A stretch of 64,000 nt of DNA from Rhodanobacteraceae bacterium ZG21-1 (GTDB taxonomy: Bacteria > Pseudomonadota > Gammaproteobacteria > Xanthomonadales > Rhodanobacteraceae): positions 930,001 to 994,000 of the forward strand of contig JAJEJU010000025.1 in assembly GCA_021390615.1 (NCBI GenBank), written 5' to 3'. Below the pieces are notes generated by a model, which made no database searches, was not told where the DNA came from, and saw only the letters and a list, made by a program, of their open reading frames with translations. Of the stretch, positions 32,110-40,551 are shown piece by piece. A program made the position numbers and the translations under genes. Numbering within the stretch: position 1 is the stretch's first letter; every line of letters begins with the position of its first letter.

Positions 32110-33126
32110 TCACGTCGAGCGGACCACCAGGCTGACCGGCAGGGTTTCCGAGCGCGCCGCTTCGCCGCGGATCAGCTCGAGGATCTTGCGCGCCAGCAGG
32201 ATGCCGCCCTCCTGCCAGTCCTGCCGCACCGAGCTCAGCGGCGGCAGGAAGCTGGCGCCCAGCGGCATGTCGTCGTAGCCGACCACCGAGACCTCGCGCG
32301 GGATCGCGTGACCCAGCTCCAGGGTGGCGCGGATCGCGCCCATCGCCAGCAGGTCGCTGCAGGCGAACACGGCATCGAAGCGCACCTTGCGCGCATGCAG
32401 CGAATACACCGCATCCATGCCCGAATCCGGGGTGAAGTCGTCGCGCCGCATCAGCAGCGGCTTCACCCCGTGCCGCGCCAGCGCGTCGACGAAGCCGTTG
32501 AGGCGCTCGAAGATTTCCGGATGGCTGGGATTGCCGATGAACACCGGATGGCGCCGCCCCAGCGCGATGAAATGATCGGCCACGGCCGCGCCGCCGTGGC
32601 GGTTGTCGCTGCCTACCACCACGTGCTCGTCGCCGTCCGAACGGGCGCCCCACACCACCATCGGCAGGCCCAGTTTGTCGAAGCGGCGCACCGCGTCCTG
32701 GTGCACGCCCTGGCCAAGCAGGATCAGGCCGTCGGCCGCCTGCACCGCCGCCGCAGTGGCGCCCTGGCGGGTGGTCAGCAGCACGCTGTAGCCGGCTGCG
32801 GTCAGCTCCTGCGAAATGCCGCCCAGCAGCACCAGCGGATAGGGATCGAACATGGTGCGGTCGCTGGAGGGCTTCATCTCCACGATCACCGCCACGGTAT
32901 GGCTGCGGCGCAGACGCAGGTTGCGCGCGTTCACGTTGAGCTTGTAGCCGTGCTTGCGCGCCAGCGCCTGGATGTGTTCGCGGGTTTCGGCGGTAACCAG
33001 CGGGCTATCGCTCAGCGCCCGCGACACGGTGATCTTGGACAGCCCGGCAAGTTCGGCGAGGTCGGCCATGGTCAGGCCGGCAGAACGCGTCCCTTCGGGC
33101 GCCGACTGTTTACGTTTGCGTCTCAA
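32110..33126 (-). CDS. LacI-family repressor of the alpha-glucoside locus
   Basis: A 338-residue regulator with an N-terminal LacI helix-turn-helix (TMADLAELAGLSKITVSRAL, about residues 19-38) and a sugar-binding periplasmic-type domain with the usual VFACSDLLAMGAIRA and VVGYDDMPLGASFLPPLSSV segments. The start is taken as TTG at 33126 (LRRKRKQSAPEG), preceded by a GCGGGG ribosome site; the basic leader is typical of Xanthomonadales LacI proteins, but the exact start is uncertain. Divergent from the GH65 fusion gene. Two tandem palindromes at 33329-33356 are its likely operators. Confidence 0.88.
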   Translation of the reverse strand: MRRKRKQSAPEGTRSAGLTMADLAELAGLSKITVSRALSDSPLVTAETREHIQALARKHGYKLNVNARNLRLRRSHTVAVIVEMKPSSDRTMFDPYPLVLLGGISQELTAAGYSVLLTTRQGATAAAVQAADGLILLGQGVHQDAVRRFDKLGLPMVVWGARSDGDEHVVVGSDNRHGGAAVADHFIALGRRHPVFIGNPSHPEIFERLNGFVDALARHGVKPLLMRRDDFTPDSGMDAVYSLHARKVRFDAVFACSDLLAMGAIRATLELGHAIPREVSVVGYDDMPLGASFLPPLSSVRQDWQEGGILLARKILELIRGEAARSETLPVSLVVRST

Positions 33127-33328
33127 GACAACCCCGCTTAGCCGATGCGGATGAAGTGCCGCGCCCGCCCCTGTCCAAAGAGTAAGGCGCCACGCAGCAA
33201 AAAGCATAACGAGACAGGCATTGCCCTCGCGAATCCGCGCCCCAGCTGGCATCGCCCCGCAGGCCGGCCACCGGCGCGAATGTGCGATGGGCCCGATGTT
33301 AGCTCGAAAAATGATGCGTCGCACTAAA

Positions 33329-33356
33329 TGATATCGATAACTTGATATCGATATCA
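33329..33356. promoter_or_regulatory. Tandem LacI-type operators, TGATATCGATAACT + TGATATCGATATCA
   Basis: Two directly abutting 14-bp sites with CG centres exactly 14 bp apart. The second is a perfect palindrome and the first is degenerate in its right half. They lie about 70 bp upstream of the GH65 fusion start and about 200 bp upstream of the divergent LacI gene. TTGATA at 33342 could double as a -35 with GATGCT at 33365 as -10, so binding would block RNA polymerase. Confidence 0.7.
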
Positions 33357-33426
33357 TTTGCTGCGATGCTGATCACGCCCGCTCGGACCGAGTCGACGGG
33401 TGCAATCAGGCAAACGAGGGGCAAGG

Positions 33427-36400
33427 GTGCACGCCAACAAGTCAGAGTCGGCCACGCCGTATCCGGTGCCGTCCGCAAACACGTCGTCAGAGGTCGACCC
33501 GTGGCGGCTGGTGCGAAGCCATCGCGACCCGGCCGGCTTCGCCCAGGAAGAGAGCCTGTTCGCGCTGGCCAACGGCAGCCTCGGCGTGCGCGGCGGCCTG
33601 GAAGAAGGCGACAGCCCCAGCCAGGGCAGCTTCCTTGCCGGCGCCTGGGAGCGCACCCCGATCGAATACCACGAGCGCTTCCCCGGCTTCGCCAAGACCA
33701 CCGACACGCGCATCCCGGTGGCCGACGGCACCCGTATCCGCCTGCGCCTGGGCGACGAACCGGTCCGGCTCGAACAGGGCGAATGGCTGGATTTCTCGCG
33801 CGAACTGGACCTGCGCTCCGGCTGCTACCGGCGTCACCTGCGCTGGCGCGCGCCGTCCGGCGCGACCCTGGACATCCATGCCGAACGCCTGGTGGCGCTG
33901 GACCGTCCGGGCCTGCTGGCGATCCGCTATCGGGTCGGCTCGATCGACTACGACGGCCCGCTGCGTCTGGAGTCGGCCATCGAGGTAGCCCGCGGCGCGA
34001 TCGAACAAGGCGCGGACCCGCGCATCGGCGTGCGTGTGGACGGCGGCCTGCGCCTCACCGGCGCCGAGGCGGATGCGAACGAGGCCTGGGTCAGCCAGCG
34101 CACCACTCACAGCGATATCCGCCTGGCCTGCGTCCAGCGGCACGTCGTCGGCGCCGAACTGCGCTTCCAGCAGGCGTTCACCGGCGCCAAGGGCGTGGAA
34201 CAGCACTTCGCCGGCTCGCTGCAGCCGGGCCAGGAACTGGTGCTGGAAAAATACGTCGCCTACGCGTGGGCCCAGCCCGGCGACGGCGACACCACGGACT
34301 CGGCCCTGCTCGAACAGGCCCAGGGCGTGCTGCAGCAGGCCGAGGCGGCCGGCTATGCGGCGCTGGCCCGGGCGCAGACCGAGGCGCTGGCACGCTTCTG
34401 GCGCGACGCCGACCTGGCCATCGACGGCGACGCGAGCGCCGAACAGGCGCTGCGCTTCAGCCTGTTCCACATCTTCCAGTCCACCAGCCGCGACGACCGC
34501 GGCAGCGCCGCCGCCAAGGGACTCACCGGCGAGGGCTACGAAGGCCATTATTTCTGGGACGCCGAAGCCTTCATGCTGCCGGCGATGGTCGGCATCGCGC
34601 CCGAACTGGCCCGCGCCATGCTGCTGTATCGCCATCGCACCCTGGACCGCTCGCGGGCGCATGCGCGCGAGCTGAATCACCAGCGCGGCGCGCTGTACGC
34701 CTGGCGCACCATCAGCGGCGACGAGTGCTCGGCCTACTTTCCCAGCGGCTCGGCGCAGTACCACATCAATGCCGCGGTGGCCTGGGCGATCCGCCTGTAT
34801 GTCGACGCCACCGGCGACCAGGACTTCCTGCGCGACCACGGCGCCGAGATGCTGTTCGAGACCGCGCGCATCTGGCTCGACGCCGGACACTTCAACCCGC
34901 GCCGCGGCGGCGCCTTCTGCATCCATTCGGTGACCGGTCCGGACGAATATTCGGCCCTGGTCGACAACAACCACTACACCAACCGCATGGCCCAGCGGCA
35001 TCTCCGTGATGCCGCCCAGGTCAGCGACTGGATGCAGGCGCAATACCCCGAGGCGTATGCGCGCCTGGCCGGGCGGATCGGCCTGAATACCGAGGAGCCC
35101 GCACAGTGGCGGCGCGCCGCCGAAGCGATGTACCTGCCGGTGGACCCGCAGCTGGGCATCTTCCCGCAGGACGACGCCTTCCTCGACAAGCCGCGCCTGG
35201 CGCTGGACGCCGGCGGCCACGGCAAGCAGCCGCTGCTGCTGCGCCTGCACCCGCTCACCATCTACCGCCACCAGGTGTGCAAGCAGGCCGACACGGTGCT
35301 GGCCCTGGTGCTGGCCGGCGAACAAGTCGACCTGGCCAGCAAGCGGCGCAACCTGGAGTACTACGAAGGCGTCACCGTGCACGACTCCACCTTGTCGGCC
35401 TCGACCTTCGCCGTGCTCGCCGCCGAAGTCGGCGCCGACGATCGCGCCTGGCGCTATTTCCAGGATGCGCTGCGGGTGGACCTGGACGACCTGCACGGCA
35501 ACGCGGCGCACGGCGTGCACATGGCCGCGATGGCCGGCAGCTGGCTGGCGCTGAGCTGGGGCTACGGCGGCTTCCGCGCCATCGACGGCCTGCCCTCGCT
35601 GGCGCCGCGCCTGCCGCAAGCCTGGCGCGGCTACCGCTTCGGCCTGCGCTGGCGCCAGGCGCACCTGCGCGTGGAGGTCGACACTGACGGCGCGCGCTAT
35701 GCGCTGACCGACGGCGAGACGCTGGATTTCCTGCACGCCGGACAGCGCCAGCACCTGCGCGCCGGCGAGACCCTGCATTTTCCGCTGGCTTCCGTCGCCG
35801 CGCCGGCACTGCCGCTGCCGCGCGCGCTGCAGGCCGTGGTGTTCGATCTCGACGGCGTGATCGCCGACACCGCCGTGGTCCACCACGCGGCCTGGAAGCA
35901 ATTGGCCGACGAGATCGGCGTGCCGTTCGACGACGCCGTCGGCGAGCGGCTGAAGGGCGTCGACCGCATGGCCTCGCTGGAGATCGTGCTGGAGCGTGCG
36001 CCACGCAGCTACAGCGCCGCCGAGAAACATGAGCTGGCCGAGCGCAAGAATGCCTACTACGTGCAGCAGATCGATCGCTTCGGCCCGCAGCACCTGCTGC
36101 CGGGCGCGCGTGAGGCGATCGCCGCCTGCCGCGCCGCCGGCCTGAAGCTCGCGCTGGCCTCGGCCAGCAAGAACGCGCCGCGGCTGCTCGAGCGGCTGGG
36201 CATCGCCGACTTGTTCGACTACGTGGTCGACGCCGCCGGCATCGAGCGCTCCAAGCCGGATCCGGAAATTTTCCTGGCCGCGGCCGCAGGGCTGGGCGTC
36301 GCCCCGGCCCACTGCCTCGGCGTGGAAGACGCCGCCGCCGGCGTCGCCGCGATCCGCGCCGCCGGCATGAGCGCGGTGGGCATCGGCGACCCGCACGCCC

Positions 36401-36555
36401 TGGCCGCCGCCGATCGCGTGCTGCCGGACATGACCGCGTTCGACATCGCCGACTACTTCAGCCTCAACCGTCCGTACCTCGATGCGCAAGCCTCGGAGTT
36501 CGACCAGCAGACAGCCCTACGGACTTCCACCGGCACCACGCCAGCAACCAACTAG
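33427..36555 (+). CDS. GH65 disaccharide phosphorylase fused to beta-phosphoglucomutase
   Basis: A 1042-residue cytosolic fusion. Residues about 20-785 form a GH65 phosphorylase: N-terminal domain (DPAGFAQEESLFALANGSLG), (alpha/alpha)6 barrel with GHYFWDAEAFMLPAM, the catalytic Glu507 in VTGPDEYSALVDNN, and the phosphate-side KQADTVLAL. Residues about 800-1010 are a HAD beta-phosphoglucomutase with the nucleophile Asp807 and Asp809 in VVFDLDGVIADT and later GVEDAAAGVAAIRAAG. GH65 phosphorylases release beta-glucose-1-phosphate from maltose, trehalose, kojibiose or nigerose; the mutase makes glucose-6-phosphate, so one polypeptide would do both steps. GTG 33427 is chosen because GAGGGG lies 6 bp upstream. 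First gene of the plus-strand run to 45457. Confidence 0.93.
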   Translation: MHANKSESATPYPVPSANTSSEVDPWRLVRSHRDPAGFAQEESLFALANGSLGVRGGLEEGDSPSQGSFLAGAWERTPIEYHERFPGFAKTTDTRIPVADGTRIRLRLGDEPVRLEQGEWLDFSRELDLRSGCYRRHLRWRAPSGATLDIHAERLVALDRPGLLAIRYRVGSIDYDGPLRLESAIEVARGAIEQGADPRIGVRVDGGLRLTGAEADANEAWVSQRTTHSDIRLACVQRHVVGAELRFQQAFTGAKGVEQHFAGSLQPGQELVLEKYVAYAWAQPGDGDTTDSALLEQAQGVLQQAEAAGYAALARAQTEALARFWRDADLAIDGDASAEQALRFSLFHIFQSTSRDDRGSAAAKGLTGEGYEGHYFWDAEAFMLPAMVGIAPELARAMLLYRHRTLDRSRAHARELNHQRGALYAWRTISGDECSAYFPSGSAQYHINAAVAWAIRLYVDATGDQDFLRDHGAEMLFETARIWLDAGHFNPRRGGAFCIHSVTGPDEYSALVDNNHYTNRMAQRHLRDAAQVSDWMQAQYPEAYARLAGRIGLNTEEPAQWRRAAEAMYLPVDPQLGIFPQDDAFLDKPRLALDAGGHGKQPLLLRLHPLTIYRHQVCKQADTVLALVLAGEQVDLASKRRNLEYYEGVTVHDSTLSASTFAVLAAEVGADDRAWRYFQDALRVDLDDLHGNAAHGVHMAAMAGSWLALSWGYGGFRAIDGLPSLAPRLPQAWRGYRFGLRWRQAHLRVEVDTDGARYALTDGETLDFLHAGQRQHLRAGETLHFPLASVAAPALPLPRALQAVVFDLDGVIADTAVVHHAAWKQLADEIGVPFDDAVGERLKGVDRMASLEIVLERAPRSYSAAEKHELAERKNAYYVQQIDRFGPQHLLPGAREAIAACRAAGLKLALASASKNAPRLLERLGIADLFDYVVDAAGIERSKPDPEIFLAAAAGLGVAPAHCLGVEDAAAGVAAIRAAGMSAVGIGDPHALAAADRVLPDMTAFDIADYFSLNRPYLDAQASEFDQQTALRTSTGTTPATN

Positions 36556-36587
36556 AAAGTATGAGCAGCCTTCGGGGAGGAACCAGC

Positions 36588-39110
36588 ATGAACAGACAAC
36601 CCATCGCACGCCAGCTGTTGTCGGCGACCATCATCGCCGCGCTGGCGGCGGGCAGCGCCTACGCGCAGGACAGCACGCCCGCGCAGAGCGCCACGCCGGC
36701 CGCCGGCGCCGACCAGAAGGCGCCGCCCAGCGCGAAGAACGCGCAGAACCTGGAGCAGGTGGTGGTCACCGGCACCGCCTCGAACGGCGGCGTGAAGAAG
36801 CTCGACGCCAGCTACTCGATCACCAGCGCCAACCTGCAGCAGATCAAGGAGGCCAACCCGAAGAGCGCGGCCGACCTGCTGAAGATCGCCCCCGGCGTAT
36901 TCCCGGAATCCTCCGGCGGCCAGACCGGCGCGAACATCGAAGTGGCCGGCTTCCCGGGCGGCGGCGACGCGCCCTATGTGACCTTCCAGCTCAACGGCTC
37001 GCCGCTGTACCCGATGTCGACGCTGTCCTTCATGGACAACTCCTCGATGTTCCGCCTCGACGACACCATCGACCGCGCCGAATTCGTGCTCGGCGGCCCG
37101 GCCGTGCTGTACGGCAGCGGCCAGCCTGGCCTCACCGCCAACTTCCTGCTGCGCGAAGGCACCGACGTGCCCTCCGGCGACATCGGCCTGACCTACGGCT
37201 CGGAAGGCCTGGTCCGCCTCGACGGCTTCTTCGGCTTCAAGATCGCCAACAACTGGTACGGCAGCATCGGCGGCTTCTGGCGCTCCTCCGACGGCGTGCG
37301 CGATCCGCAGTTCGACGCCGACAAGGGCGGCTCGCTCACCGCCACCCTGACCCACGACTTCGACAACGGCTCGCTGATGTTCTACGCGCGCGGCCTGAAG
37401 GATCACAACCAGTTCGTCACCGACACGCCGATCCTCAACACCGGTCGCGGCCAGTTCTCCGACTATCCCGGCTTCAATGCGCTGACCGGCACCTTCGGCA
37501 GCAAGGCCGACCAGTACGAATTCATCCAAACCACGCCCTGCTACACCGCCGGCTGCACCCCGGGCGGCATTCCGGTGAACCTGGCCAAGGGCCGCGGCGC
37601 CGACATCCACAGCTTCGGCGGCAACCTGGACCTGGACCTGGGCGACGGCTGGTCGCTGTCGGACAAGTTCAACTTCACCGCCGGCCAGATGAACACCATC
37701 TCGTTCTTCAGCACCGGCCAGAATCCCGAAACGCTGGGCCAGTACATCGCCGGCGCGCTGACTGCCAACGGCCTGCCCGCCAACACCGGCTACACCGCCA
37801 CCTACACCAACAACGGCGCCGCGGCGAACCCGAACGAGAACGTCACCACGCAGGGCCTGTGGTACGTGCACAAGCGCATCGAGGGCGCCACCAACGAGTT
37901 CCACATCAGCAAGGAACTGTTCGAGGGCAACACCCTCACCCTCGGCAACTACACCGCCGTGTACAGCGACCACGACACCTGGGCGCTGGGCAACAACATG
38001 CTGCTGCAGGCCAAGAACAATCCGAACCCGATCGCGGTCACGCTGAGCAACGGCGACGTGCTGAGCAGCTCGCAAGGCTTCGTCAGCGGCCCCACCACCG
38101 CCGTGCGCGAAGCCTGGCACGGCTTCAACACCGCGTTCTTCCTCACCGACAGCTGGAAGGTGGACCAGTGGCTGTTCGACGCCGGCGTGCGCGTCGAGCG
38201 CCAGGACGCCGACGGCCGGGTGGACAACACCGCCACCGCCGACCTCGACGACAACCCGGCCACGCTCTACAACAACGGCTCGCAGGTGCTGGCGCCGGGC
38301 TACCAGAGCATCCACTACTCGAAGACCGCGCCCTCGTGGACGATCGGCGCCAACTACGAGATCAACAACAACATGAGCGTGTATGCGCGCGTCAACGACG
38401 GCGTGCACTTCCCCGGCTTCGACGATCTGCGCGGCCTGCCCAGCCAGCCGGTGAACAAGGTGCACAACATGGAAGTCGGCTTCAAGTACCAGGCCGACTG
38501 GATCTACGCCGACGTCAACGCCTACCGCAAGCTGTTCTACAACGTGCCCTACACCATCACCCAGGGCAACGGCCAGCAGTTCTCCTTCGACTACGCCTCG
38601 GCCACCAAGGGCATCAACTTCACCACCGTGGTCAAGCCGTTCGCGCATTTCTCGCTGGCCTTCAGCGGCGACTACATGGACGGCCACTACTCGCACAGCG
38701 CGGCCTGCACGCCGTACGTCGCGCAGGACGGCAGCGAGCAGTGCGCCAGCCTCAACGGCATGCAGCTGCAGCGCCAGCCGAAGTTCCAGGCTCGCCTGAC
38801 ACCTTCCTACGAGATCCCGACCAGCTGGGGCGACATGAAGTTCTGGGTCACCTACGAGTACGTGGGCGACCGCTACGGCGACCTGATCGAGCAGCAGCCG
38901 CTGGGCCACTACTACGACCTGAGCTTTGGCGCCAACGCCGACATCGGCCAGAACTGGGCGCTCAGCCTGCAGGGCACCAACATGACCAACCAGATCGGCA
39001 TCACCGAGGGCAACTCGCGTCTGTTCGGCTTCGCCAGCACCAACGGCGTGATCCTGGCCCGCTCGATCGAAGGGCGCGAAGTGAATTTCCAGGTGAAGTA
39101 CAAGTTCTAA
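36588..39110 (+). CDS. TonB-dependent receptor of the alpha-glucoside locus
   Basis: An 840-residue outer-membrane transporter. Signal peptide to about residue 27 (AAGSAYAQ), TonB-box-like EQVVVTGTAS, plug domain with LKIAPGVFPESSGGQTG and VLGGPAVLYGSGQPGL, barrel ending in VNFQVKYKF. A strong GGGGAGGAA site before ATG 36588 decides the start. It follows the GH65 fusion by 32 bp and precedes an MFS transporter, so it probably imports the oligosaccharide whose breakdown the locus encodes. A CYTAGC pair in one loop (ETTPC-like region near residue 320) could form a disulfide. Confidence 0.92.
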   Translation: MNRQPIARQLLSATIIAALAAGSAYAQDSTPAQSATPAAGADQKAPPSAKNAQNLEQVVVTGTASNGGVKKLDASYSITSANLQQIKEANPKSAADLLKIAPGVFPESSGGQTGANIEVAGFPGGGDAPYVTFQLNGSPLYPMSTLSFMDNSSMFRLDDTIDRAEFVLGGPAVLYGSGQPGLTANFLLREGTDVPSGDIGLTYGSEGLVRLDGFFGFKIANNWYGSIGGFWRSSDGVRDPQFDADKGGSLTATLTHDFDNGSLMFYARGLKDHNQFVTDTPILNTGRGQFSDYPGFNALTGTFGSKADQYEFIQTTPCYTAGCTPGGIPVNLAKGRGADIHSFGGNLDLDLGDGWSLSDKFNFTAGQMNTISFFSTGQNPETLGQYIAGALTANGLPANTGYTATYTNNGAAANPNENVTTQGLWYVHKRIEGATNEFHISKELFEGNTLTLGNYTAVYSDHDTWALGNNMLLQAKNNPNPIAVTLSNGDVLSSSQGFVSGPTTAVREAWHGFNTAFFLTDSWKVDQWLFDAGVRVERQDADGRVDNTATADLDDNPATLYNNGSQVLAPGYQSIHYSKTAPSWTIGANYEINNNMSVYARVNDGVHFPGFDDLRGLPSQPVNKVHNMEVGFKYQADWIYADVNAYRKLFYNVPYTITQGNGQQFSFDYASATKGINFTTVVKPFAHFSLAFSGDYMDGHYSHSAACTPYVAQDGSEQCASLNGMQLQRQPKFQARLTPSYEIPTSWGDMKFWVTYEYVGDRYGDLIEQQPLGHYYDLSFGANADIGQNWALSLQGTNMTNQIGITEGNSRLFGFASTNGVILARSIEGREVNFQVKYKF

Positions 39111-39285
39111 ACTGCGACACACGGTCCGGCCCGCCGCAGGCATGGCCGGACCGGGCGATGCGGACGGCGGAAGCCGCAGGCGGGGCCCTCGACCCGCCTG
39201 TCGCTTCCGCCGCATCGCGCCGCATGACGCGCCGCCCGCGCCGCTGCGCCGGCGGCACCGCGAGGTGCACGATGGGCAGGACTGC

Positions 39286-40551
39286 ATGAACCGATTCCGC
39301 ATGGTGGTCGCGCTGGCGTTGATCTACATGATCTTCGCGATCCTGTTGAACAGCGTTGGCACGGTGATACTGCAGTCGATAGCCACCTTCGGCATCGACA
39401 AGCGTGAGGCCAGCTCGCTGGAGCGCTACAAGGATCTGGCGATCGCCTTCACCTCGTTCCTGGTCGCCTCCTTCCTGCCCCTGCTCGGCTACCGCCGCGC
39501 GATGATGCTGTCGCTGGCCATCCTCGGCCTGGCCTGCGCGACCATGCCGCTGTTCCCCAGTTTCCTCACCACGCGGCTGCTGTTCGCTTGCGTGGGCGCT
39601 TCCTTCGCCATGGCCAAGGTCGCGGTGTATTCCTCGATCGGCCTGCTCACCGCCGACAAGACCGCGCACTCGCGGCTGACCAACACCATCGAAGGCCTGT
39701 TCATGGTCGGCGTGCTGATCGGCAACTGGCTGTTCAGCGCCTTCGTCAATCGGCAGCATCCCGCCGACCCGGCGTGGTTCAACGTGTACTGGCTGCTGGC
39801 CGGCTGCTGCGCGCTGACCATCCTGCTGCTGGCCGGCAGCCGGCTCGACGAGAGCGCCGCGCATGCCGCCCGCCACAACAACAGCTTCGCCGATTCGCTG
39901 GCAGAGATGCTGCGCCTGTTCGTGCGCCCGCTGGTCTACGTATTCCTCGCCTCGGCCTTCCTGTCGGTGCTGATCGAACAGAGCTTCGGCACCTGGCTGC
40001 CCACCTTCAACAACGAGATCCTCAAGCTGCCCAACGCGATGAGCATCCAGTTCGCCAGCATCCTGGCCGGGACGACCGCGCTTGGCCGCATCGGCGCCGG
40101 CATCGTGCTGAAGCGGGTGTCCTGGCACCGGCTGCTGAACGTCTGCGTGGTGGCGATGGCCCTGCTGGTGGTGCTGGTGCTGCCGCTGGCGCGCGGGGTG
40201 GAGGCGCGACCTGACGTCGGCTGGCTGACTGCGCCGGCCGCCGCCTACCTGATCCCGCTGATCGGCCTGCTGATGGCGCCGATCTACCCGGTGATCAACT
40301 CGGTGGCGCTGAGCTCGCTGCCCAAGCCGATGCACGCGGCGATGACCGGCCTGATCGTAGTGTTTTCCGCGCTGGGCGGCACGCTCGGCTCCTACATCAC
40401 CGCCAAAGTGTTCGCCCGCTTCGACGGCATCCACGCCTTCTATTTCTCGCTGGTGCCGATGGCGCTGATCCTGGTCACCCTGTTCTTCTTCAAGCGCGAG
40501 ACCGACCGCGTCGCGCTGCCTGGCGCATTGCCGCGGGAACACGCGGCATGA
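39286..40551 (+). CDS. MFS sugar transporter (FucP/GluP-like)
   Basis: A 421-residue inner-membrane transporter with about twelve hydrophobic helices, starting MNRFRMVVALALIYMIFAIL. Features include LLGYRRAMMLSLAILGLA after helix 2 and a central cytoplasmic loop near residues 185-205 (RLDESAAHAARHNN). The C-terminal half has FGTWLPTFNNEILKLP and a conserved GLIVVFSALGGTLGSYI. It most resembles the FucP/glucose-galactose porters but is divergent. The ATG at 39286 follows GGCAGGA. Its stop overlaps the sulfatase start (ATGA), indicating coupling. It likely moves the periplasmic product into the cytosol for the GH65 phosphorylase. Confidence 0.85.
   Translation: MNRFRMVVALALIYMIFAILLNSVGTVILQSIATFGIDKREASSLERYKDLAIAFTSFLVASFLPLLGYRRAMMLSLAILGLACATMPLFPSFLTTRLLFACVGASFAMAKVAVYSSIGLLTADKTAHSRLTNTIEGLFMVGVLIGNWLFSAFVNRQHPADPAWFNVYWLLAGCCALTILLLAGSRLDESAAHAARHNNSFADSLAEMLRLFVRPLVYVFLASAFLSVLIEQSFGTWLPTFNNEILKLPNAMSIQFASILAGTTALGRIGAGIVLKRVSWHRLLNVCVVAMALLVVLVLPLARGVEARPDVGWLTAPAAAYLIPLIGLLMAPIYPVINSVALSSLPKPMHAAMTGLIVVFSALGGTLGSYITAKVFARFDGIHAFYFSLVPMALILVTLFFFKRETDRVALPGALPREHAA

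Noticed and set aside
33487..36489. 1000-codon minus-strand frame opposite the GH65 fusion
   Set aside because: Antisense shadow of a gene with clear GH65 and HAD motifs; the translation is Val/Gln/Arg/Gly-rich with no recognisable domain.
36552..39302. 916-codon minus-strand frame opposite the TonB receptor
   Set aside because: Same GC-driven antisense artefact; the plus strand has signal peptide, plug and barrel features.
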